From assembly GCA_020524525.2 (NCBI GenBank), contig CP129018.1, positions 1,368,115-1,432,114 on the forward strand: a stretch of 64,000 bases of DNA. The letters run 5' to 3'. The position numbers were made by a program, and so were the translations under genes. Positions 25,974 through 35,451 of this stretch are shown here, in pieces (position 1 is the first letter of the stretch; every line of letters begins with the position of its first letter). The DNA comes from Bacillus tianshenii (GTDB lineage: Bacteria > Bacillota > Bacilli > Bacillales > Bacillaceae_N). The notes beneath the pieces are model-generated. The model saw nothing but the letters and a program-made list of their open reading frames with translations, did no database searches and had not been told where the DNA came from.

Positions 25974-27028
25974 GTATCCAATTACAAGTGAAAGCACCAA
26001 GTGAACGAGAAATCCAATGGGAGCTTGTTGCAAAGAAAATTGCAGATAATTTCCCAGAATTAGATGCACGTTCAATGAAGGTGAAACAATTTACAGCTGG
26101 TTATTCGAACTTAACCTACTTGCTTCAATTTCCGAACAAGGAAATGGTGCTTCGCCGCCCGCCATTCGGTGAAATTCCACCGAAAGCCCATAATATGGAG
26201 CGTGAATATCGGATATTAGAAAAGATTCACCCTTATTTCCCACAAGCTCCAGCACCTTATTTATATGTAGAAGATGACAAACTGATGGATAAACACTTTT
26301 ATGTGATGGAGAAGAAAGAAGGCATTGTGCTTGATGATCACATTCCAGCTGAAGCAACAAAGCAAGGGCAAGTCGGTGAAAAAGCTTCAACTGCCATGAT
26401 TAAAACCATTACGCAGCTGCACAGCATTGATATTAAACAAACAGGATTAATTGAGTTAGGCCGTCCTGATGGTTATTTAAAACGTCAAGTAGAAGGATGG
26501 ATTCGTCGGTATGAGCGCTCAAAGGTTGAGGAGCATCCATATGTTGAACAACTTATTCCGTGGTTCCTAGAACATCTTCCAGCAGAATCCCCTGCTCCAA
26601 CTGTTGTTCACAATGATTTGAAGCTAAATAATATGATGCTTCATCACCAAGATCTAAGTGATGCGGTAGCCGTTTTTGATTGGGAATTATGCTCTGTCGG
26701 TGATCCATTGTCTGATTTAGCTAGTTCAGTAGCTTATTGGACTGAACAAGGCGACAAAGAGACAGGATTAACTTCTGTCACACACCATAATGGATTCATG
26801 TCTAGACGTGAATTTGTCGAGCGTTATGCAAATGAAACGAATCGAAACGTCGATCAATTTGATTACTACTTATCCTTTGCTTTCTTTAAAATTGCCGTTA
26901 TCCTTCAGCAAATTTACTACCGCTGGAAAAAAGGCGAAATTAACGATGACCGCTTTTCTAATTTAAATATTGGAATATCGAATTTGATCGAACAATCGCA
27001 CCGAGCAAAGGAAAGACAAATAATATGA
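25970..27028 (+). CDS. APH-type phosphotransferase (LvaA/ACAD11 kinase-like)
   Basis: A 352-aa aminoglycoside-phosphotransferase-fold kinase. The N-lobe contains FTAGYSNLTYLLQF and MVLRRPPFGEIPPKAHNMER. The catalytic loop is VVHNDLKLNNMML with the base Asp and metal-binding Asn, and the second metal motif is AVFDWELCSVGDPLSDLA. It is read from TTG 25970, which overlaps the TGA of the dehydrogenase (ribosome site GAGGAGAGG). Homologues include LvaA of Pseudomonas and the N-terminal domain of animal ACAD10/11, which phosphorylate 4-hydroxyacyl-CoAs. An antibiotic-resistance role is unlikely in this context. Confidence 0.85.
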   Translation: MSIQLQVKAPSEREIQWELVAKKIADNFPELDARSMKVKQFTAGYSNLTYLLQFPNKEMVLRRPPFGEIPPKAHNMEREYRILEKIHPYFPQAPAPYLYVEDDKLMDKHFYVMEKKEGIVLDDHIPAEATKQGQVGEKASTAMIKTITQLHSIDIKQTGLIELGRPDGYLKRQVEGWIRRYERSKVEEHPYVEQLIPWFLEHLPAESPAPTVVHNDLKLNNMMLHHQDLSDAVAVFDWELCSVGDPLSDLASSVAYWTEQGDKETGLTSVTHHNGFMSRREFVERYANETNRNVDQFDYYLSFAFFKIAVILQQIYYRWKKGEINDDRFSNLNIGISNLIEQSHRAKERQII

Positions 27029-27044
27029 TAAAAGAGTGGAATTA

Positions 27045-27794
27045 ATGCAAAAAATACATGTATTAATGCGGAAAGAGGAAATTGACCCTACAAAGCTTTG
27101 TAATTGCGCGGTTATCGTCATAGACTCATTATTAGCAACATCAACAATTTGCATGCTGCTGCAGCACGGAGCTAAATCCGTGCTCCCTGTCTCATCTCCA
27201 CAGCACGCATTAACGAAAGCTGAAACGCTTAAGGAAGAAAGCTATATCCTTGCTGGTGAAAAATATGGCTATGATCTTGCTGGCTTTAGAAGACCTGATC
27301 CTTTGCAGTTAATTAAACTCGGGTTAGATGATAAGCAGGTCATTTTATCAACGACAAACGGTACAGTCGCCTTAAATAATTGTGCAAATGCACATACTGT
27401 GTATACAGCTTCGATTTTGAACACGAAGGCAGTTGCTAAAGAAATTACGAGGCTTCATTCCAAGCGTTCTGTGCTTATCGTTTGTGCAGGAAACCATGGG
27501 CGATTTTCAATGGAGGACTTTTTAACAGCTGGCTCTCTTCTTCAACATCTGTCTATGTCTCCACAATGGGAAGAATGGGAGCTTTCTGATGGTTCGCAAG
27601 CGGCGTTAACAATGTTTGAAGAAACTTCGCCCGCAAAAAAAGAACGTTTATTTTTAACTTCTGAAACAGGGTTGTTTTTAACTGAGGTGGGATATGAATG
27701 GACACTTCGTTATTTAGTTGAAGGCCACCAGTATAACATTGCTCCAATCTTATGTGGTGAACAGCTTACTCACCCCTCAAAAGCTTCAATATAG
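27045..27794 (+). CDS. ComB-like (2-phosphosulfolactate phosphatase family) protein
   Basis: A protein of about 249 aa of the ComB fold, a magnesium-dependent acid phosphatase family. The landmarks are VIVIDSLLATSTICMLLQHG, LAGEKYGYDLAGF, STTNGTVALNNC and VCAGNHGRFSMEDFLTAGSL. The family motif DxLRATST is here DSLLATST, so its usual Arg is Leu. Ribosome site GAGTGG and ATG 27045 are preferred to GTG 27036. It is the third gene after the dehydrogenase and kinase. In context it may remove phosphate from a 4-phosphoacyl-CoA or from a side product, rather than act in coenzyme M synthesis. Confidence 0.75.
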   Translation: MQKIHVLMRKEEIDPTKLCNCAVIVIDSLLATSTICMLLQHGAKSVLPVSSPQHALTKAETLKEESYILAGEKYGYDLAGFRRPDPLQLIKLGLDDKQVILSTTNGTVALNNCANAHTVYTASILNTKAVAKEITRLHSKRSVLIVCAGNHGRFSMEDFLTAGSLLQHLSMSPQWEEWELSDGSQAALTMFEETSPAKKERLFLTSETGLFLTEVGYEWTLRYLVEGHQYNIAPILCGEQLTHPSKASI

Positions 27795-27843
27795 ATCAAA
27801 GAAAGCTGACACATTCGGCGTGATTGTGTCAGCTTTCTTTGAT
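27795..27843. terminator. Bidirectional terminator between converging operons
   Basis: A 19-bp perfect stem (27795-27813 with 27825-27843) surrounds an 11-nt loop. Its outer parts are A-rich and T-rich, so it can stop transcripts from both sides. Confidence 0.9.
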
Positions 27844-29388
27844 TTACGTTGTCGTGAGTAATTGATGCTTCTGAATTTTACCGACAGAAGTTCGTGGGAA
27901 TTCGTCAACAAATTGGACTTCTTCAGGTACTTTAAACGATGCTAATCTTTCCTTACAATAGCTGATTACTTCTTCTTCTGATAAATCCGCATCTTCTTTT
28001 TGAATAATAAAAGCTTTAATAGCAACGTCTCTCATTTCGTCTGGAACCCCAATAACAGCACTATCTGAAATATGTGGATGTTCATTTAAAATGTCTTCAA
28101 TTTCACTTGTCGCAATATTTTCACCAGCACGCTTCACCATATCCTTCATTCGGTCTACAAAGTAAAAACAACCGTCATCACCAATGCGGGCATTATCACC
28201 TGTATAAAGCCATTCATCTTGAAGCGATGCTTTTGTTTTCTCTTCGTTTTCAAAGTATCCCTTCATTAACGTCCGGCCAGGAATACCTTTGACAATGATT
28301 TGCCCGACTTCACCATTTTCAACCTCTTTTCCATCCTCATCAACCAGCTTTACTTCATAACCGATTCCCGGCTTACCAATACTCATATTCGTTCGTACAC
28401 CGTCTAATGGATTCATTAATGGTGTTCCAATTGTTTCTGTCATTCCATAAATCTGTAATAAACCTACCTCATATGTTTGTTCAAACTGTTCTAACTGCTC
28501 TGCCGTAACCGATTGGGCAAAAATGATTGTCTTTAACTTATGATTATACGTTTTTCCTTCGCCACTACGTAAAATCATTTTAATCGGAGCGGCAAATAAA
28601 GAGCCGATGGTTGCTTTAAAGGACTCAGCCTGCTCAAAATAACGAGAAGCACTGAATTTTTCCGTTAAAGCAATGCTGCCACCAACCGTTAACAGCGGCA
28701 TTGTTAAATAGTATTGGCCATTTCCATGAAACATCGGCAAAACAATTAACCCGCGGTCATCGCTTCTCATCTTAAGTGTTTGTGACATATATTCACCAGC
28801 ATAAATATAGTTCGCATGTGTTACTAAGACACCTTTCGGCTTTGAAGTTGTGCCTGATGTATATAAAATAGCCGCCACATCATCACTCGTTACATTGTTC
28901 GTTTCAACTGAAAGCACTTCAGCAGAATCTAACAACCTCTGTAAATCCTTATCTTCATATTCTCTCCCTTCGCACCTTGACAAAAGGACTTCTAAGTTTC
29001 GTTCACTTACGATCTCTGTAAATTTATCCAAATATGCTTCTTCAGTTATAATCAACTTTGAGTTTGAGTGTGAAATCAAATAATCCATTTCTGATTTTGG
29101 CGAGAGAATATTCGTCGGCACCATGACTGCACCCATACTTGTAATCGCAAACCATGCATACATAAAATCTAATGAATTTGGCAGGTGAAGAAGCACCTTA
29201 TCACCTTTTCGGATTCCTTTGCTACATAAGACATTGATCAGTTTTTTTACGGTTTGGTCAAACTCCTCATAGCTGACAGAATAGCTTCCACCATTCGCAT
29301 CTTCAAACAGCAAAAATGTTTTATTGCCATTTTGCTTCACTTGCTCCTGCAATAACGAGGGGATGGTACGCATACCAATTGCATCCAT
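27844..29388 (-). CDS. AMP-forming acyl-CoA synthetase with its own sigma-54 promoter
   Basis: A 514-aa ANL-family ligase: ILYTSGTTSKPKGVLVTH near 175, YGMTETIGTPL near 310, DRMKDMVKRAGENIATSEIE near 410 and FPRTSVGKIQKHQL at the C-terminus with the catalytic lysine. AAGGAGGAG precedes the ATG. It shares only general family features with the synthetase at 21251, so the regulon encodes two ligases. One may serve the imported acid and the other a shortened product such as propionate or another carboxylate. This is inferred. Confidence 0.9.
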   Translation of the reverse strand: MDAIGMRTIPSLLQEQVKQNGNKTFLLFEDANGGSYSVSYEEFDQTVKKLINVLCSKGIRKGDKVLLHLPNSLDFMYAWFAITSMGAVMVPTNILSPKSEMDYLISHSNSKLIITEEAYLDKFTEIVSERNLEVLLSRCEGREYEDKDLQRLLDSAEVLSVETNNVTSDDVAAILYTSGTTSKPKGVLVTHANYIYAGEYMSQTLKMRSDDRGLIVLPMFHGNGQYYLTMPLLTVGGSIALTEKFSASRYFEQAESFKATIGSLFAAPIKMILRSGEGKTYNHKLKTIIFAQSVTAEQLEQFEQTYEVGLLQIYGMTETIGTPLMNPLDGVRTNMSIGKPGIGYEVKLVDEDGKEVENGEVGQIIVKGIPGRTLMKGYFENEEKTKASLQDEWLYTGDNARIGDDGCFYFVDRMKDMVKRAGENIATSEIEDILNEHPHISDSAVIGVPDEMRDVAIKAFIIQKEDADLSEEEVISYCKERLASFKVPEEVQFVDEFPRTSVGKIQKHQLLTTT

Positions 29389-29423
29389 TGGAACTCCTCC
29401 TTCATGGTTTTACTTTAAATAGA

Positions 29424-29439
29424 TGCAAGAATCATGCCA
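29424..29439 (-). promoter_or_regulatory. Third sigma-54 promoter
   Basis: On the minus strand TGGCAT-N5-TTGCA matches the consensus except for the last base of the -24 box, with GG and GC ten bases apart. It lies about 36 nt before the synthetase at 29388. I see no clear GATTC-N6-GAATC site within 150 bp upstream. Confidence 0.88.
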
Positions 29440-29462
29440 AAATCGGGGTTTGACATATTAAT

Positions 29463-30452
29463 TTATATAAGTAGCAACACCATTACTACTAAATAGCTCC
29501 CTACAATTCCAAATGAAGGAACGAGGTACGAAAACGTATTCTGTGCTTGCTTACGTTTAATAATAGCCATCACAATAAGAGTTAACACACACCCTAATAT
29601 AGCTAATAATAGGAGCTCACCACTTGCCGCCTTCCATATGCTTTCTTTACGATAGAAAAGATCCCCTATTGAAATAATTGATATATTAAACGCGTTGCTC
29701 CCTAATATCGCCCCTACAGCCATATTGACATTTGCTAGCTTAAGAGCTGCATAGACACCCATGGCATCAGGTACTGATGTAGCAATCGCCACTAAAATGC
29801 TACCAATAATTGTGGCACTTATACCTGTCGTTTTGGCCAGTTCATCTCCTGAAATAGACAAAGCGCTTCCCGAGATAAAAATGAGAATTGAAAAAGCAAA
29901 AAAGCGTATCATTAACTGTGCCATTGCAAGGTTTTGCGCCTTATTATTGTTTACCTCGTTTTCATTTTCACTTTTCTTTATCTGTAATTTAGAAATAAAC
30001 CACATTCCACCAATATAAATAAAAAATAAAACAATGCTGGTTGCACTAATTCCCCACTTAAGCACCGCATTGTCAAATACTATCCCTAAACTAGAAGTTA
30101 GAAATAAGAGCAGCACAATAATAGTTGTATAAAAATGCTGATGTGTAAGATTTAAAAAAAGACGTTTCTTTCGAAAATGTATATCGAGTAAAAATAAGAA
30201 AAAGAAATTAAATAAAATACTGCCTAACCCATTCCCAATTACAATATCCGCACTCCCGATTATACTTGCAGATACCGTAGTAGTCAGCTCAGGCAATGAG
30301 GTAGCAACAGCTAACAGAATTGTTCCTATTAAAAATCCGCCTATATTTGTCTTTTTGCTGATTATATCTGCATACGTAGATAGTTGAATCGCAGAAAGAA
30401 TCGCTATTAACCCTGAAACAATAAAAATGAAAGCTAATGCAAATACATTCAT
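29463..30452 (-). CDS. Sodium/calcium exchanger family protein
   Basis: A membrane antiporter of about 329 aa with the two inverted alpha repeats of the CaCA superfamily: GTILLAVATSLPELTTTVSA with IGNGLGSILFN, and GSILVAIATSVPDAMGVYAA with GAILGSNAFN. About ten helices are seen. It would exchange a cation such as Ca2+ for Na+ or H+. The open frame extends 44 codons further upstream, but ATG 30452 has AAGGGTGG at good spacing and begins the first hydrophobic helix, so it is preferred. Part of the upstream extension is inside a terminator. Confidence 0.82.
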   Translation of the reverse strand: MNVFALAFIFIVSGLIAILSAIQLSTYADIISKKTNIGGFLIGTILLAVATSLPELTTTVSASIIGSADIVIGNGLGSILFNFFFLFLLDIHFRKKRLFLNLTHQHFYTTIIVLLLFLTSSLGIVFDNAVLKWGISATSIVLFFIYIGGMWFISKLQIKKSENENEVNNNKAQNLAMAQLMIRFFAFSILIFISGSALSISGDELAKTTGISATIIGSILVAIATSVPDAMGVYAALKLANVNMAVGAILGSNAFNISIISIGDLFYRKESIWKAASGELLLLAILGCVLTLIVMAIIKRKQAQNTFSYLVPSFGIVGSYLVVMVLLLI

Positions 30453-30571
30453 ACATAAGGCCACCCTTAAATCTAAATTCTGTTCCAACAAATCGATAAT
30501 TGTTTTTATCCCTATTGTGCCTTCCCTATCTTCTGCATTTAAAAACGCACTTGAAATTTCCCACTCTATAC

Positions 30572-30607
30572 AAAAAGACTTCACCTAGTTAAAGATGAAG
30601 TCTTTTT
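30572..30607. terminator. Terminator of the FAD-oxidoreductase gene
   Basis: AAAAAGACTTCA (30572-30583) and TGAAGTCTTTTT (30596-30607) form a 12-bp stem with a 12-nt loop. T-runs are present on both strands. Confidence 0.85.
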
Positions 30608-30618
30608 AATAGACTTTA

Positions 30619-31704
30619 TTATTGATACTTATCAATAAAGCTGCGGTCAAGCTTGTCCTTAAGGTACCAGGCCCATCTGCTAAAAAATACGTGTCCATTA
30701 AAGAAGAACATTCCTTGCTTATCTCCAGCGGATAATAGGGAAGCACGCTTTTCTATAGGCTCAAATAATTCGCCTTCTCCTGTGTTAAAGTAGCCTACTA
30801 AATTCTTATAAAGAACTGGTCCCTCTTTATCTGATACGCGTTTGTTCTTTTGTACGATAGGTTCACTATTTATTGTCACGCAGTCCCCTGCACCGAAAAT
30901 TGATGGATACTTTTTTAATTGCAATGTCTTTTCGACTAGTAAAAAGCCTTTTTCATCGACAGGCAGCTTAGCAAGCTTGAATAAATCTGGAGCTTTCGGT
31001 TCTGTTAACCACAATAGGTTATCAAATGGGACTGTTTCGTTAGTGGATGTTTCAAGAGATTGAGGCTTCACTTTCGTAACCTTTGTATTGCTCTTGATGT
31101 TAACCCCTTTCTTTCTAACGAATGCTTCAATTTTTTCACATGTTTTGGTCTTCTTATTCGCTATTAAATGACTTGAGTATATGTATGTAACAGGAGTATT
31201 AATATGTTGTTTTCTCCTCCATGCTTGAAGTGAAAGACTCAGTTCAGCGCTAGATAATCCCTCTCCAACTACTACAAGCTTTTCCTCGTTTCTTACCTGT
31301 TCAATAGCATCAATCGCTTTGTAATTCGGTCGAATTGTCTCAGAATTTTGTGCAACTCCTGGAATGTTAAAACCTTCCGTTAAAGCACCAATATTAAAGG
31401 AAATGACATCATAAGAGAGAACTTCCCCTTGTTCTGTTAAAATGACTTTGCCATTTGGGTCAAGAGAGAGAACTGAACCCTCTTTCCATTGGACTCCTGC
31501 AGCATCTGCTAAATGTTTTAAATCAATACGAATTTCTTCTTTACTGTATAATCCTTCTGCAAACCCTGGGAACATATTAGAATGATATTGATAGCGATCA
31601 GAAGAAATGAATGTTATCTCAACATCATTTAGTTTCTTTTGCTGTAATTGTTTTAACACAAATAGATGGGCACTCCCCCCACCAACTAACACTAATTTTT
31701 TCAA
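30619..31704 (-). CDS. FAD-dependent pyridine-nucleotide oxidoreductase (NDH-2/SelD-N-terminal-like)
   Basis: A flavoprotein of about 361 aa. KKLVLVGGGSAHLFVLKQL is the FAD Rossmann motif, VVVGEGLSSAELSLSL is the NAD(P)H site, and YPSIFGAGDCV is the second FAD contact. The SAHLFVL variant resembles the oxidoreductase domain found fused to SelD in some bacteria, but no selenium gene is adjacent. It lacks the C-terminal membrane helix of true NDH-2. GGAGG lies 6 nt before TTG 31704, whereas it directly abuts the ATG at 31710, so the TTG start is preferred. Confidence 0.75.
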   Translation of the reverse strand: MKKLVLVGGGSAHLFVLKQLQQKKLNDVEITFISSDRYQYHSNMFPGFAEGLYSKEEIRIDLKHLADAAGVQWKEGSVLSLDPNGKVILTEQGEVLSYDVISFNIGALTEGFNIPGVAQNSETIRPNYKAIDAIEQVRNEEKLVVVGEGLSSAELSLSLQAWRRKQHINTPVTYIYSSHLIANKKTKTCEKIEAFVRKKGVNIKSNTKVTKVKPQSLETSTNETVPFDNLLWLTEPKAPDLFKLAKLPVDEKGFLLVEKTLQLKKYPSIFGAGDCVTINSEPIVQKNKRVSDKEGPVLYKNLVGYFNTGEGELFEPIEKRASLLSAGDKQGMFFFNGHVFFSRWAWYLKDKLDRSFIDKYQ

Positions 31705-31801
31705 TGTCATCCTCCAATCCAGCTCTATTTATTTGCTCATTGTAACATTTTCACGTTTTCTCATCCTTAGTAGTTCTTTTAGGGCATGTTTATTCATTTA
31801 A

Positions 31802-31831
31802 AAAACGAAAGACCATTGAAGGTCCTTCGTT
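31802..31831 (-). terminator. Terminator of the UPF0316 gene
   Basis: AAACGAA and TTCGTTT arms with inner GACC/GGTC form a 12-bp stem with one mismatch. TTTTTTAAAT follows on the minus strand. The right arm touches the stop codon of the gene. Confidence 0.75.
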
Positions 31832-32403
31832 TAACTGTTTGCACTTGCTTCTTGTTCTTTTCGCTTTTTCTTTTTCATGAAAAGTTCACGACGTTTTTTC
31901 ATTGCTTTTGTAATATAACCGCCTTTAAAGTTACGAGGTTCATAGGAAGCAACAAAGGCACTTGGCTCGTATTCACTTATTAATCGATAGAACTCTTTTT
32001 CACGATCTCTTCGTGCGGTACAATCTAAGCGATAACGCATAGAGTTCATACCTTCCACTTCACTTGTTGAAACACTAAAGCCCACTTCTCTTAAGCGGTT
32101 AATCAATGCTGTATTCTTCTCTGGAATGTTCGCTTCAATTGTCATATAACCAATCGCAAGCTTTTCTTCTAGCACACCACCAATATAAACGCCTGTCCCA
32201 AAACCTAATGCATATGCGACCATGTTCATGTAATTAGACAAATCACTAAATACAAGACCTAAAGCACCAACATATATGATTCCTTCTAACATTCCCATCG
32301 CAGAAGCTTGTGTTTTCATTCCCTTAACCGCAAGAATAGTTCTTAGCGTCAAAACAGGTACGAAAAACAGCTGTGCTATGAAAATGATGATTGCGTTCAA
32401 CAT
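31831..32403 (-). CDS. UPF0316 membrane protein with DUF2179 (YebE-like)
   Basis: A protein of about 190 aa. Three hydrophobic helices occupy residues 1-85 ([40 protein letters not shown]). A cytosolic DUF2179 domain follows, with [20 protein letters not shown] and a very basic tail rich in Lys and Arg. It belongs to the Bacillus UPF0316 family of unknown function; DUF2179 folds like nucleotide- or metabolite-binding domains. ATG 32403 is used; GTG 32406 immediately before it is also possible. Confidence 0.82.
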   Translation of the reverse strand: MLNAIIIFIAQLFFVPVLTLRTILAVKGMKTQASAMGMLEGIIYVGALGLVFSDLSNYMNMVAYALGFGTGVYIGGVLEEKLAIGYMTIEANIPEKNTALINRLREVGFSVSTSEVEGMNSMRYRLDCTARRDREKEFYRLISEYEPSAFVASYEPRNFKGGYITKAMKKRRELFMKKKKRKEQEASANS

Positions 32404-32628
32404 CACCCATCCGCCCTTTCAATCATACTGATGCCTAGTGTACCAGAAATTGAGATGGGAGATAACCAATAAAGTCCAATTTACTCATTTCTACGCTTTC
32501 GACTAGCTATTAAAATAAACAGATTATTTATTTTTATACAAACCCATTTCTATAAATCTCGTATTTATCGGAACTAAATACATCATAATGTATAATTATT
32601 AAATTTTATCGCTTTATATATTTTTCTT

Positions 32629-33336
32629 TCATTGATCATTAATTACAATGTAGGTTGCCTTTATCGGTCCATGTACACCGACGACTAAGTTCATTTCAAT
32701 ATCTCCGCTGTTACTTGGACCAGAAATAAACTTCATACATGAAGGAACTTCTCCTGTTTGCTGGAACTTTTCGTGTATAGCATCAGTGACTTGCGTTAAG
32801 CGCGGGACGATTTTGCTTTTTGGAATGATTGCAATATAAGCAGTTGGCAGTAAACTAACAGAGCGTCCTTGTTCAGCTGAGCTTGTTAACACAACCGTGC
32901 CGCTTTCAGCAAGAGCATAATCACAAAATGTGATGCCAATATCCGCATTTTGAGTGATTCTCACATTCTCTTCTCCCAAGCTTGCGTTCCATGTATGCCA
33001 GTGATGTTTATTAAGTACCCCGGTCGTTTCATATTCCTCAAACCGCGGGTCGTCCCATGTTACGATGGAAAGATTATCAAACGAACCAATGGCTGCTTCC
33101 AAAGTATCTGAAAGGTTGTCTGTCGTTGTTTCCAGTAAAGGTGTATTGACCTTGGCAGCTTCTGCTTTCAATAATTCAACAAGCTCCTCTTGTGTTGCCT
33201 CTTGCAAAATTTTATATTGCGGCTTAAGTCCCCAGTTTGGTCGTTTTACTTCCTGCTTTAGCTCTGTTCGGCCTAATTGTTTGCTTAAATGTTTTAGAAA
33301 GCTGTCTCTATTTCTTACTTCTCCTTGTCCTCTCAA
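32629..33336 (-). CDS. lutC: Lactate utilization protein LutC
   Basis: A 235-aa LutC/YkgG family protein, a subunit of the L-lactate-oxidising iron-sulfur complex LutABC. The core [20 protein letters not shown] and [17 protein letters not shown] are typical. TTG 33336 overlaps the stop of lutB by 4 nt and follows AAAGGAGG at 9 nt, so the two are translationally coupled. lutA, normally the first gene of this operon, is not present upstream. Confidence 0.88.
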   Translation of the reverse strand: MRGQGEVRNRDSFLKHLSKQLGRTELKQEVKRPNWGLKPQYKILQEATQEELVELLKAEAAKVNTPLLETTTDNLSDTLEAAIGSFDNLSIVTWDDPRFEEYETTGVLNKHHWHTWNASLGEENVRITQNADIGITFCDYALAESGTVVLTSSAEQGRSVSLLPTAYIAIIPKSKIVPRLTQVTDAIHEKFQQTGEVPSCMKFISGPSNSGDIEMNLVVGVHGPIKATYIVINDQ

Positions 33337-34757
33337 GACTTTGAACCTCCTTTGTCACGGTTTTTGAACCAATCTCTAAAGCGGTTTTTTGATGGAGCCG
33401 GGAAGTCTCTTTCATTTGTCCATTCTTTCAATAGGAAAGGCCCACTTGTTATTTTATCTTCTTTTGTAAATGGCTTTAACAGATGTGGCGCTGCTTTTGT
33501 ACTTGCGTTATACATCGCTGGTGAGGAAGTTGCCATTTGAAATGCTTTCATTGTAAGCTTTTCGGCACTTGGTGTGTTTCCTTCCTGTACAATGTTTTGA
33601 CGATGTTTTAATAACAGCTCATGAAGCGGAATCTTTACTGGACAAGCATCCGTACACGCTGAGCAGAGTGTTGACGCATATGGTAATTCTTTATAATCTT
33701 CATAACCACCGAGGACAGGTGAAATAACAGCACCGATCGGACCTGAATAAATTGAACCGTACGCATGACCTCCTAGATGGCGATAAACTGGGCAGACATT
33801 TAAGCATGCGGAACAACGAATACAGTGCAGTGCCGATTGAAACTCTGTCCCAAGCATTTTAGAACGCCCATTATCGACGATAACTAAATGAAAATCCTCA
33901 GGACCATCTCCTTCATCTTCCGTTCTTGGTCCTGTTAAGGTTGTCACATAGGTGGAGATTTTTTGACCAACAGCACTTCTAGCAAGCATACTGATCAAAA
34001 TATCAAACTCTTGCCACGTTGGTACAATTCGTTCCATTCCCATAACCGCAATTTGGGTGTTCGGATACGTTGTTACCATTTCGGCATTTCCTTCATTTGT
34101 AACAAGTGAAATTGTACCGGACTCTGCGATTGCGAAGTTGCATCCTGTAATTCCAATATCAGCTGAAAGAAACTCGTCGCGTAATTGCTCTCTTGCAAAC
34201 AATGTCATTTCCTCAGGCTTAGATGTATTCGTGTACCCCCGTTTTTCTTTAAAAACCTCTCGAATTTGATCGCGGTTTTTATGGAGGGCAGGTGCTAGAA
34301 AATGTGATGGCGGGTCTTCCGCTAATTGAATAATGTATTCACCTAAATCTGTTTCAATTACGTCACAGCCTGATCCTTCTAATGCTTTATTTAATCCAAT
34401 TTCTTCGGTAACCATTGATTTTGATTTTACAATCTTTTTTGCCTTCTTTTTCTTTGCAATGCTTGTGATATATTCGTTCGCTTCCTCTGGCGTTTGAGCA
34501 AAGATTACGTGGCCACCTTGTTTTGTTACGTTTTCACTTAATTCGTGTAAGTATGTATCTAAATGATCAATGGTATGTTTTCGAATTGATGCTGATAATT
34601 CTCGCCACTCCTCCCAGTTTCCCAATTCTTCAATTGTTTTTTCACGTACGCCTGTAAGTCGGCTTTGTGCTGTTGAAACTGCCTCACGCATAAATGAATC
34701 TGCTAAACTTTTGGATACCCTCTCATTAAAAAGGTCCTCTCCAATTTTCATGCTCAC
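33333..34757 (-). CDS. lutB: Lactate utilization iron-sulfur protein LutB
   Basis: A 474-aa LutB family protein. An N-terminal LUD domain contains [20 protein letters not shown]. Two 4Fe-4S clusters follow in [16 protein letters not shown] and [15 protein letters not shown], and a short C-terminal tail ends the protein. It oxidises L-lactate to pyruvate together with LutA and LutC. The start is GTG 34757 or, six bases on, ATG 34751. The upstream 217 bp hold no lutA, and no lutR gene is nearby. Confidence 0.9.
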   Translation of the reverse strand: MSMKIGEDLFNERVSKSLADSFMREAVSTAQSRLTGVREKTIEELGNWEEWRELSASIRKHTIDHLDTYLHELSENVTKQGGHVIFAQTPEEANEYITSIAKKKKAKKIVKSKSMVTEEIGLNKALEGSGCDVIETDLGEYIIQLAEDPPSHFLAPALHKNRDQIREVFKEKRGYTNTSKPEEMTLFAREQLRDEFLSADIGITGCNFAIAESGTISLVTNEGNAEMVTTYPNTQIAVMGMERIVPTWQEFDILISMLARSAVGQKISTYVTTLTGPRTEDEGDGPEDFHLVIVDNGRSKMLGTEFQSALHCIRCSACLNVCPVYRHLGGHAYGSIYSGPIGAVISPVLGGYEDYKELPYASTLCSACTDACPVKIPLHELLLKHRQNIVQEGNTPSAEKLTMKAFQMATSSPAMYNASTKAAPHLLKPFTKEDKITSGPFLLKEWTNERDFPAPSKNRFRDWFKNRDKGGSKS

Positions 34758-34906
34758 ATCTAAAACCCCCTGTTGATCATCTGATGAATTGAAAATAGCT
34801 CCTCTATAAAAAGAAGAGCCCGTGCACTTTTTCTTTAGATTGATAATTTTCTGTTAATTTTAGCGAAAAAGTATTTTACATGCAACCTCTATCTTTTAAT
34901 CGAGCA

Positions 34907-34936
34907 TTGTGACGAGAACCTCCCTGCCGTTATAAT
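34907..34936 (+). promoter_or_regulatory. Sigma-A-type promoter
   Basis: TTGTGA (34907-34912) and a perfect TATAAT (34931-34936) are 18 bp apart. They lie 38 nt before the gene at 34975. Confidence 0.6.
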
Positions 34937-34974
34937 AAATGAATAGTCGTTTCCTAAAGGAGAGTTGATTTGAG

Positions 34975-35271
34975 ATGAATAAGAAAGAATTAGAAGACCA
35001 AATTATCCAAAACTATCAACGTGATGAACATATGATGATCCTCGTCTTTGCACAGTGGTGTGTAAATCATGACCTAGACCCTGAAGAATTATATCAGAAG
35101 GCTTACCCTAACCAAGCCGCAAACCCTGCCCTGAAGCAGACATTAGAATTAACCGTACCAAAGCATGAGTCAGAAGAAATCCCACATAGTACACTACTTG
35201 GCGTGTTATCATTGTTTGGAAATGATGATCTTGCGTTTGTTGTAACTGAGGAAATCAATAAATTATCGTAG
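34975..35271 (+). CDS. Conserved small protein of unknown function
   Basis: A 98-aa soluble, acidic protein that I do not recognise. It begins with a charged helix (KKELEDQIIQNYQRDEHMM) followed by FAQWCVNHDLDPEELYQKAYP, which looks like a helical bundle. It ends in a hydrophobic stretch STLLGVLSLFGNDDLAFVV. It has its own promoter, ribosome site (AAAGGAGAG) and a hairpin behind it, so it is a real single-gene unit. Confidence 0.75.
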   Translation: MNKKELEDQIIQNYQRDEHMMILVFAQWCVNHDLDPEELYQKAYPNQAANPALKQTLELTVPKHESEEIPHSTLLGVLSLFGNDDLAFVVTEEINKLS

Positions 35272-35276
35272 CAAAC

Positions 35277-35306
35277 AAGCCGACCATCCAAATGAAGGTC
35301 GGCTTG
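35277..35306 (+). terminator. Hairpin terminator
   Basis: CAAGCCGACC (35277-35286) pairs with GGTCGGCTTG (35297-35306), a 10-bp GC-rich stem with a 10-nt loop. The following U-tract is poor (CTTAAT). Confidence 0.6.
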
Positions 35307-35451
35307 CTTAATGGAGGAAACTTCATAAAATTGCAACTTATTTATAACAAAATGGTTTTTGTTCGATTATAATGGAGATACATATTAATTCTTTAGACCT
35401 AGTTCTAATTACTTATTTTTACAAAAAACAACTTCTGGAAAGGTGATTAAC

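Noticed and set aside
25970-27028. Aminoglycoside resistance gene
   Set aside because: The fold is APH-like, but the gene overlaps an ACAD gene in a sigma-54 catabolic operon, which is the known context of metabolic kinases.
30619-31704. Selenium-related oxidoreductase
   Set aside because: The N-terminal motif resembles the oxidoreductase domain fused to SelD, but no selD, selA or selenocysteine feature is nearby.
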